Source: Bacteroidota bacterium (lineage in GTDB: Bacteria; Bacteroidota; Bacteroidia; SXHM01). From it: a stretch of 36,721 nucleotides of DNA. The DNA lies in the NCBI GenBank assembly GCA_947479755.1, contig CANKAM010000037.1, positions 1 through 36,721 of the forward strand, written 5' to 3'. The translations under genes were made by a program, and so were the position numbers. Below, piece after piece: positions 31,364 through 36,721 of the stretch. The notes under the pieces are model-generated. The model was not told the origin of the DNA. It saw only the letters and a list, made by a program, of their open reading frames with translations, and did not search any database. Positions within the stretch are counted from its first letter, which is position 1. Each line of letters opens with the position of its first letter.

Positions 31364-33277
31364 TTAGTTTTTAATGTAACGGAATACATGTTCCACTTCA
31401 TCATTGATACGAACTCTTACAAAGTAAACACCGTTTGCAAATTCGTCAATGTTGACAGTACGTGAAAGTGATGCAGTATTTTTGATTATTTCATCAGACA
31501 TCAGTTGTTGCCCTAATACGTTTGTAACATTCAGGAATAAATCAACATTCTGATTAAACTGACCGCGAACAGTAAATACTCCGCTTCCAGGATTAGGAAA
31601 CAACTCCAGATTTTCAGTATAAATATTATCATTGATACCAACGCTGAACTCAACGATTGATGACATATCAGAGCATCCGTTAGCATCCGTAATAAATACA
31701 CTGTAGTTACCACTTTCTGTTGCAGTATAAACCTGATTTGTTGCACCGGAAATAGGATTTCCATTAAAATACCATTGGTAAGTTAAAGCAAGACTTGAAG
31801 TCAGGTTATTTCCGTTAGCAGTAACTGTTGCAAAAATTCCAGGATATACATTCACAACAATTGGAGTTGAACTAGCATTTCCGCTACAGCCTTGATTGCT
31901 TGATACTGTAACTGTGTATGTTCCTGAAACCTGAACGCTGATGGTTTGAGTTGTTGCACCATTGCTCCAAAGGTAGCTTCCGTAACCTGCACCTGCATCT
32001 AATGTAACGCTTGCTCCATCACAAAAATCTGTTGGTCCGCTTGTTGTTACATCTGCAACAGGGTTTGTACCCACAGTAACTTGTTGTGTTGACACACCCT
32101 GACATCCGTTAAGGTTAGTGTAAGTGTACGTGATGTCATACGTTCCGGCAGAAAGGTTTGCAGGATTAAATGTGCTTCCTGTAATTCCTGATCCGCTAAA
32201 CTGACCACCAGCCGGAGTTCCTGTCAACACAGAGTTTCCTCCGTTCTGACATACACTTGCAGGCAATCCTGTGAAACTTGACGTAGGTGCATTTCTTGCC
32301 AAACCAAATGCCGGTTGAGAAAAGTTATTCCAGCCAAGAGTTTTAACTGTATTTAAACTTCCGCTTACTCCTGTTACAGGGCTAAGCATTCTTTGCCATT
32401 CCGGAATAGTTTGCCAGTGCGCATTATCATCCCAGTTGCCATCAGCAATAGGATTGTAAGTAAGTGTTAAATCGGCTGCAGCAGTTCCGCTTGTTCTTTC
32501 AATCAGGTGATAGTAGTTAGGATTGATTGAACAAATACCTGTTTCTGCAATACTTCTGTCATAGCCTTCAGTTGTTGCATCAACGTTTGCCATTCTAACT
32601 GCAAACGTGTGGGCCGAAGTGTTTCCGGGATTAACAGTTACCGGGCGGTAACGGAATGTTCCAACACTTGAGCCTACAGGAAATAAATAAGAACCTGAAC
32701 TGTTAGTATTCCAGGCTAATCTTCCGCTTCCAAGGCTGCTTACAAAACCTGTTGAAAAGGTAACTGCAGCAGTTGATGTATTAAGAATGTTCATGGTGTT
32801 GGCGTTAGTTGCCAACTCAAACGCATTCAGGTTAAGTGTATTTGAAACGCTAGAATTGATGTTCAAACTCTTCACTCCTGAACCGTTAAGGACTAAATCA
32901 TAAAATGCGCTTTGGTTAGTTCCGCCAATAAACTGGTTAGCACCGTAAAGATTTACCTGACTTTGGTCTGCAGTAAATGTTCCGTTGTTTACCCAGTTAC
33001 CTTCAATGTTAAAAACGCTGCTGGTATTATTACCTGTAGTGATATCATCATTGATGTAATCACCTTCAATGGTTATCCTGCCTCCGTTATGGATTTCGCC
33101 CGATGCATTCTGCAATGAGTTTGTTTTAACAATTACAACGCAGGTTGGCTGAATACCAACAAGAGCGCCATTATTATAAACTAATTGTGCAGACACAGTT
33201 GAAGCAGCAAACGTAAGAAGTGTAAAAGCAGATGCTTTTATAATGTTGCCAAATTTTAGTGTGTAATTATTTTTCAT
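31364..33277 (-). CDS. Exported protein with T9SS type A sorting domain
   Basis: The start at 33277 (MKNNYTLKFGNIIKASAF) gives a signal peptide ending VSAQ; the longer frame from 33328 has no such fit. The body has beta-rich repeats (residues 30-300), then PKD/SprB-like units with single Cys-Gly motifs (LNGCQGVSTQQVTV, SNQGCSG, DANGCSD). The final 75 residues are a C-terminal sorting domain: LFPNPGSGVFTVRG, then FANGVYFVRVRIN and the basic end FRYIKN. The type 9 system would carry it across the outer membrane for surface attachment or release. It is probably an adhesin-like protein of unknown ligand. Confidence 0.88.
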   Translation of the reverse strand: MKNNYTLKFGNIIKASAFTLLTFAASTVSAQLVYNNGALVGIQPTCVVIVKTNSLQNASGEIHNGGRITIEGDYINDDITTGNNTSSVFNIEGNWVNNGTFTADQSQVNLYGANQFIGGTNQSAFYDLVLNGSGVKSLNINSSVSNTLNLNAFELATNANTMNILNTSTAAVTFSTGFVSSLGSGRLAWNTNSSGSYLFPVGSSVGTFRYRPVTVNPGNTSAHTFAVRMANVDATTEGYDRSIAETGICSINPNYYHLIERTSGTAAADLTLTYNPIADGNWDDNAHWQTIPEWQRMLSPVTGVSGSLNTVKTLGWNNFSQPAFGLARNAPTSSFTGLPASVCQNGGNSVLTGTPAGGQFSGSGITGSTFNPANLSAGTYDITYTYTNLNGCQGVSTQQVTVGTNPVADVTTSGPTDFCDGASVTLDAGAGYGSYLWSNGATTQTISVQVSGTYTVTVSSNQGCSGNASSTPIVVNVYPGIFATVTANGNNLTSSLALTYQWYFNGNPISGATNQVYTATESGNYSVFITDANGCSDMSSIVEFSVGINDNIYTENLELFPNPGSGVFTVRGQFNQNVDLFLNVTNVLGQQLMSDEIIKNTASLSRTVNIDEFANGVYFVRVRINDEVEHVFRYIKN

Positions 33278-33311
33278 AGTTCTGAAATTGAAAGGTGTAA
33301 ATCTAAAAAGA

Positions 33312-33776
33312 TTATCTTCTGTTACCAAGTATTTTTACAATGATTTTTTGTCCATCAGAAATTGCATCTTCCATCGCAACTCCATAAGGAAAATCAGACT
33401 TTTCGCAACGAATAACAGTTCCGTTTTTACCGGCAGTTACATAATCGCCTTTTTTTATTGCTCCTGAAGCAAATGCAGAAAACTCATCTTTTTTATCAGT
33501 TGCATTTTGCGGTTTGTTCACTGTTACATAAGGAACGTTAGTTGCAAAGCCAAGAATTTTCTCAAATTCATTACCTGAGCAAATTATCATTTTTCCCTTT
33601 TCATCCTGACACATTAAGGTGCCAAGTTGAACGCCTTCCATGGTTTTAGTATCCATTCTTTGTGCAATGGCTAAATCAAGTTTTTCGGCACTTGAAAAGG
33701 TTGATTGTGCATTTACCGAAACGCAAAATAATACTAAAGAAAGAATTATTGCTGAAATATATTTCATTTTTTTCAT
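33312..33776 (-). CDS. Small exported protein, 154 aa
   Basis: A signal peptide (YISAIILSLVLFCVSVNAQ) is followed by about 130 residues of beta-rich sequence with AIKKGDYVTAGKNGTVIRCEKSDFPYGVAMEDA. This segment resembles the beta fold of DUF2190-like phage decoration proteins, but the likeness is only by eye. It lies between the T9SS cargo gene and a collagen-like gene, all in one direction with short gaps (34 and 14 bases), so it may share their export and surface role. Confidence 0.65.
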   Translation of the reverse strand: MKKMKYISAIILSLVLFCVSVNAQSTFSSAEKLDLAIAQRMDTKTMEGVQLGTLMCQDEKGKMIICSGNEFEKILGFATNVPYVTVNKPQNATDKKDEFSAFASGAIKKGDYVTAGKNGTVIRCEKSDFPYGVAMEDAISDGQKIIVKILGNRR

Positions 33777-33790
33777 GATTATAAATTGTA

Positions 33791-35230
33791 TTAATCGTTA
33801 ATTTCCAAACCTTGCATGTAAGACTCAACTATATATGTAGCGGTACCACCATCACTTTGGTATGCTTGAACAGTGTATGTGTGTGAGCCGGCAGGTGGAT
33901 TAGGATCCATCCCTGTTATTGCCCATGTCCAACGGGCAGCAAATAATGCAATTGTATATGCCTCCATAAAACCACCTGAAACGAAAGTGGTACCATCTCT
34001 CATTATCCTATAACCTATTAAATCTGCATAGCCTATTGTACTCATTGTTGCAGAAAGATAAACATTGTTACTACCTGTTGTTGTAAGTGTTACCGCACAA
34101 TCTGAGTTTACCCATGCTCCATTTGTTCCTGTTGACCAATTCGAAGCATTACTATCATATGCTGTGTGTTGATTCACAGGTCCGGCAGGACCTGTTGGAC
34201 CTTGAATACCCTGTGCTCCCTGAGCTCCTGCAGGACCTTGCGCACCTGTTGCTCCGTTTAATCCATTTGCACCGGCATTACCCTGTGGACCTGTTGCTCC
34301 TGTGGGGCCTGTTGCTCCTACTGCACCATTTTGTCCATTTGTTCCGTTTGTTCCCGGAGGTCCTTGTATTCCTTGTGATCCGGTAGCGCCTGTTGCTCCT
34401 GCAACTCCCTGGTTACCCTGAGGACCTTGCTGTCCCTGTGCACCTGCAACACCTTGCGGACCTGCAGAACCTATTGGACCTTCCGGACCTGTTGGACCAA
34501 CAGAACCTGTTGCTCCGTCTTGTCCATCAGCACCTGCTAAACCTGTTGCTCCTGTTGGACCTTGTGCTCCTGTTGGACCTTGAGGACCTGTTGCTCCATC
34601 CTGACCATCTGCTCCGTTTTGTCCGGGTAATCCCTGAATTCCTTGTGCTCCTGTCGGACCTTGTGCTCCGTTACTTCCGGGTTGTCCTTGCGGACCTGTT
34701 GGACCAACTGCTCCGTTTGCACCAACAACACCTTGCGGACCTGTTGGACCTTGTAAACCTGCAGGACCTGTTGCTCCGTTAGCTCCGTTAAGTCCGGCTG
34801 GTCCGGGAGTACCTTGTGCACCTGCCAAACCTGCAGGGCCTGTTGCTCCGGGTGCTCCGTTTGCTCCCGCAGGACCTGTTGGACCTTGCAATCCATCAAC
34901 TCCGGCAGGACCGGTTGCGCCTTGTAATCCGTTTACACCGGCAGGACCTTGTGGACCTTGCGGACCTATTGCCTGAACCCAAACTGTTCCGTCAAAATAC
35001 CAGAACTGATCAACGTTTGTATCATAAACTAAAAGACCGGTTGCAGGGCTTGGAATAAGCAACCTGTCAACTGTTGTCATTCTTGGTGCAAGAAATCCTT
35101 TGTCAGTAGCTGATAAATCTAAAATTGCACTTGGGTTTGGTGATAAGGTTCCAACACCCATGTTGTCTTGCGCATTTACTGAAACTCCCAGAAAAATTGC
35201 TACGGTTAAAAGTGATATGCTTTTTTTCAT
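33791..35230 (-). CDS. Exported collagen-like repeat protein, 479 aa
   Basis: After a signal peptide (ending VSVNAQ) comes a segment typical of Bacteroidota tail-fibre-like proteins: [19 protein letters not shown]...[18 protein letters not shown]. Then about 85 Gly-X-Y triplets, such as [10 protein letters not shown] and GATGPAG, run from about residue 90 to 350. A C-terminal globular domain (about 355-479) with [20 protein letters not shown] follows, perhaps for trimer formation. The protein probably forms triple-helical surface stalks. It is eight bases from the end of the next collagen-like gene upstream. Confidence 0.85.
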   Translation of the reverse strand: MKKSISLLTVAIFLGVSVNAQDNMGVGTLSPNPSAILDLSATDKGFLAPRMTTVDRLLIPSPATGLLVYDTNVDQFWYFDGTVWVQAIGPQGPQGPAGVNGLQGATGPAGVDGLQGPTGPAGANGAPGATGPAGLAGAQGTPGPAGLNGANGATGPAGLQGPTGPQGVVGANGAVGPTGPQGQPGSNGAQGPTGAQGIQGLPGQNGADGQDGATGPQGPTGAQGPTGATGLAGADGQDGATGSVGPTGPEGPIGSAGPQGVAGAQGQQGPQGNQGVAGATGATGSQGIQGPPGTNGTNGQNGAVGATGPTGATGPQGNAGANGLNGATGAQGPAGAQGAQGIQGPTGPAGPVNQHTAYDSNASNWSTGTNGAWVNSDCAVTLTTTGSNNVYLSATMSTIGYADLIGYRIMRDGTTFVSGGFMEAYTIALFAARWTWAITGMDPNPPAGSHTYTVQAYQSDGGTATYIVESYMQGLEIND

Positions 35231-35238
35231 TTTTAAAA

Positions 35239-36720
35239 TTATTTTTTTATTTTATAATCGGTACTATTAGGGGTAATATAATCAGATGCATTCTCTTGAA
35301 AAGAAGTTTTCTTAAAAATATTTCTTATGTATTCTTCCTCTGAATCCTCAGTATAAAGCTGGCCTTTAACATCCTCTAATTTACTTCCTAAAACTTGATG
35401 TTGATATGAAACTTTTGCATACGCTGACCAATCTACGTTTAAATTAGAGACAGATTTTGAGGTGGTTATAGTAAATGAATTTGTTGATTTTTTTGTAACA
35501 CTTACAATAATTTCAGGGTCAGAAGCAGTAAGCATAATTATAGGCACTTCTCCATTAAGCATTTCAATAAATTCAATTGGCAAGTTAACAACCATTGAAG
35601 TACCATTAATTGTTGCTGAACCAAATTCATTAATTTTTTTAAGCCCATTACCATTTGAAACAGATGATTTGATTTCCTCAACTTCTGATTTAAGCCCTTT
35701 CAAACCAGCCATTGTAAGTGCAGCAAAACCATATAAATCCAGGTGGGTAAAGGTTTTATCTTTAATATAATCAGGTACTTCATCCAACATCACTCCCATT
35801 CTCATTTGTGCTCTGTATTTGCTTGAAGGATTGGAAGGATCTAAAATATCTTCTTCTGCTTTAAATTTATAAAAATAAGGTGTTAGTTTATCAATGTCAT
35901 TCCAAACCAAGTCCATTAACTCTCCATTTACAGGTGATAAATCACGTTTTTTCTCACGCTGAGAATACACATAGAAATTCCATGTATTTACCTCCCACCA
36001 TGATTCGTTAAATGTTCCGCAAAGTCCCCATAGGTCTGCTGATGGAGCTACAACAGGATCTGCTCCTGAGTACCAACCAACACGTGCTCTGTATGTTCCA
36101 TTTCCAAATGTTCCTGCGCCAAGCGCGTCAAGCACCCCTGTTGTTGATGCTGTTTGTGAAATATTTAATGTACCTCCGTTCTCATATAAAATAGAGCTAC
36201 AAACTGCTGAAGTTCCGTTTGATTTAATAATTCTATTAGCAGTGTTGCATCCTACAGGTCCTGCAGGCCCCGTTGCTCCGGTATTACCTTGTGGACCTTG
36301 TGCTCCCTGCGGACCGGCAGGACCCTGAGCTCCGGCAGGACCCTGTGGTCCTTGTGCTCCCGTTGCTCCATCATTTCCAGCTACTCCTTGTATCCCTTGT
36401 GCGCCTGTGGCACCAGCCACTCCTTGTATTCCCTGAGCACCAGTTGCTCCTGCTACTCCCTGTGCGCCTGTTGCTCCATCATTTCCGGCTACTCCTTGTA
36501 TTCCTTGTGCTCCAGTTGGTCCAGCTACACCTTGTATTCCCTGTGCGCCTGTTGCTCCATCATTTCCGGCTACTCCTTGTATTCCTTGTGCTCCTGTTGC
36601 TCCTGCTACTCCTTGTGCGCCAGTTGCTCCATCATTTCCTGCTACTCCTTGTATTCCTTGTGCGCCTGTGGCACCAGCTACTCCTTGTATTCCCTGTGCG
36701 CCAGTTGCTCCATCATTTCC
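35239..36720 (-). CDS. Collagen-like protein with S74-like C-terminal domain, 5' end outside window
   Basis: The frame stays open to the right edge, so the visible 493 codons are the C-terminal part; an internal Met at 36420 is not the start. Gly-X-Y triplets fill the first 165 or so residues, with a very regular pattern of [16 protein letters not shown] units. After [12 protein letters not shown] and a beta-rich link comes a region like the S74 intramolecular chaperone of tail fibres ([33 protein letters not shown], and [21 protein letters not shown]). An Ig-like end domain follows. It may fold as a trimer and be self-cleaved, as in phage fibres; the catalytic residues were not confirmed. 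Confidence 0.82.
   Translation of the reverse strand, partial: GNDGATGAQGIQGVAGATGAQGIQGVAGNDGATGAQGVAGATGAQGIQGVAGNDGATGAQGIQGVAGPTGAQGIQGVAGNDGATGAQGVAGATGAQGIQGVAGATGAQGIQGVAGNDGATGAQGPQGPAGAQGPAGPQGAQGPQGNTGATGPAGPVGCNTANRIIKSNGTSAVCSSILYENGGTLNISQTASTTGVLDALGAGTFGNGTYRARVGWYSGADPVVAPSADLWGLCGTFNESWWEVNTWNFYVYSQREKKRDLSPVNGELMDLVWNDIDKLTPYFYKFKAEEDILDPSNPSSKYRAQMRMGVMLDEVPDYIKDKTFTHLDLYGFAALTMAGLKGLKSEVEEIKSSVSNGNGLKKINEFGSATINGTSMVVNLPIEFIEMLNGEVPIIMLTASDPEIIVSVTKKSTNSFTITTSKSVSNLNVDWSAYAKVSYQHQVLGSKLEDVKGQLYTEDSEEEYIRNIFKKTSFQENASDYITPNSTDYKIKK
36250..36720 (-). repeat. Near-identical tandem repeats coding Gly-X-Y triplets
   Basis: Repeated blocks encoding [17 protein letters not shown] and GATGAQG recur with almost no base differences from about 36360 to the window edge, at spacings of some 60-100 bases. 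Such recent duplications can change copy number by slippage or recombination, and assemblies often collapse here. Confidence 0.8.
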
Positions 36721-36721
36721 G

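Noticed and set aside
34087-34899. Long Leu-rich frames in the collagen-like region on either strand or frame
   Set aside because: They are mirror products of the Gly-X-Y codon pattern and have no start context or domain; the minus-strand collagen frame explains the bases.
36420-36721. Possible CRISPR array from regular repeats
   Set aside because: The repeats are in frame, vary in the third codon position, have no unique spacers, and code for Gly-X-Y triplets.

Overview
The window looks like a Bacteroidota chromosome carrying a large integrated element. The phylum call rests on promoter -7 boxes of the form TAnnTTTG, a type 9 secretion C-terminal sorting domain, a PUR-type (DUF3276) protein, HMA/AraC and MauE-like metal proteins, and the scarcity of Shine-Dalgarno sites. 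Genus cannot be told from the sequence alone.

Region A (1 to about 28340) is most simply read as one integrative element. Its left part holds the last 48 codons of a tyrosine recombinase. Its right edge is a 21-base tRNA 3' end (28318-28338) with no tRNA body, followed directly by a strong terminator. That is the usual footprint of an element inserted in a tRNA gene; the intact tRNA should lie left of the window. Next to the right edge sits a likely element-maintenance module on the minus strand: an unrecognised 380-aa protein, an excisionase-like HTH protein, a small acidic protein and a zinc-ribbon RecA-like ATPase.

The cargo, left to right: (1) an unknown protein overlapping an EVE/PUA-like plus HNH protein, a candidate modification-dependent nuclease; (2) a heavy-metal operon with an HMA-AraC regulator, HMA-MauE membrane protein, His-rich protein, methyltransferase, TolC, an unusual adaptor, a metal-binding lipoprotein and a CusA/CzcA pump; (3) a small HTH gene with a palindrome at its start codon; (4) on the minus strand a reduced SiaB/SiaC-type regulatory module with two tiny extra genes; (5) a methyltransferase, a KOW-like protein and a membrane LytTR regulator with DUF2141 and acyltransferase genes, linked by repeated candidate LytTR sites; (6) a type III restriction-modification pair behind a long nested hairpin; (7) a SIR2-like DUF4917 gene with a HEPN-like partner; (8) a DUF488 fusion gene with an unnamed partner. 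Blocks 1, 6, 7 and 8 together look like a defence island joined to metal resistance.

Region B (about 28340 to 36721) is chromosomal backbone: a PUR-family nucleic-acid-binding protein, dnaN, a CmpB-like membrane protein, a rhomboid protease, a T9SS cargo protein, a small exported protein, and two collagen-like surface proteins. The second has an S74-like C-terminal domain and runs off the right edge of the window in nearly identical Gly-X-Y repeats.

No complete tRNA, rRNA, CRISPR array or insertion sequence was found.
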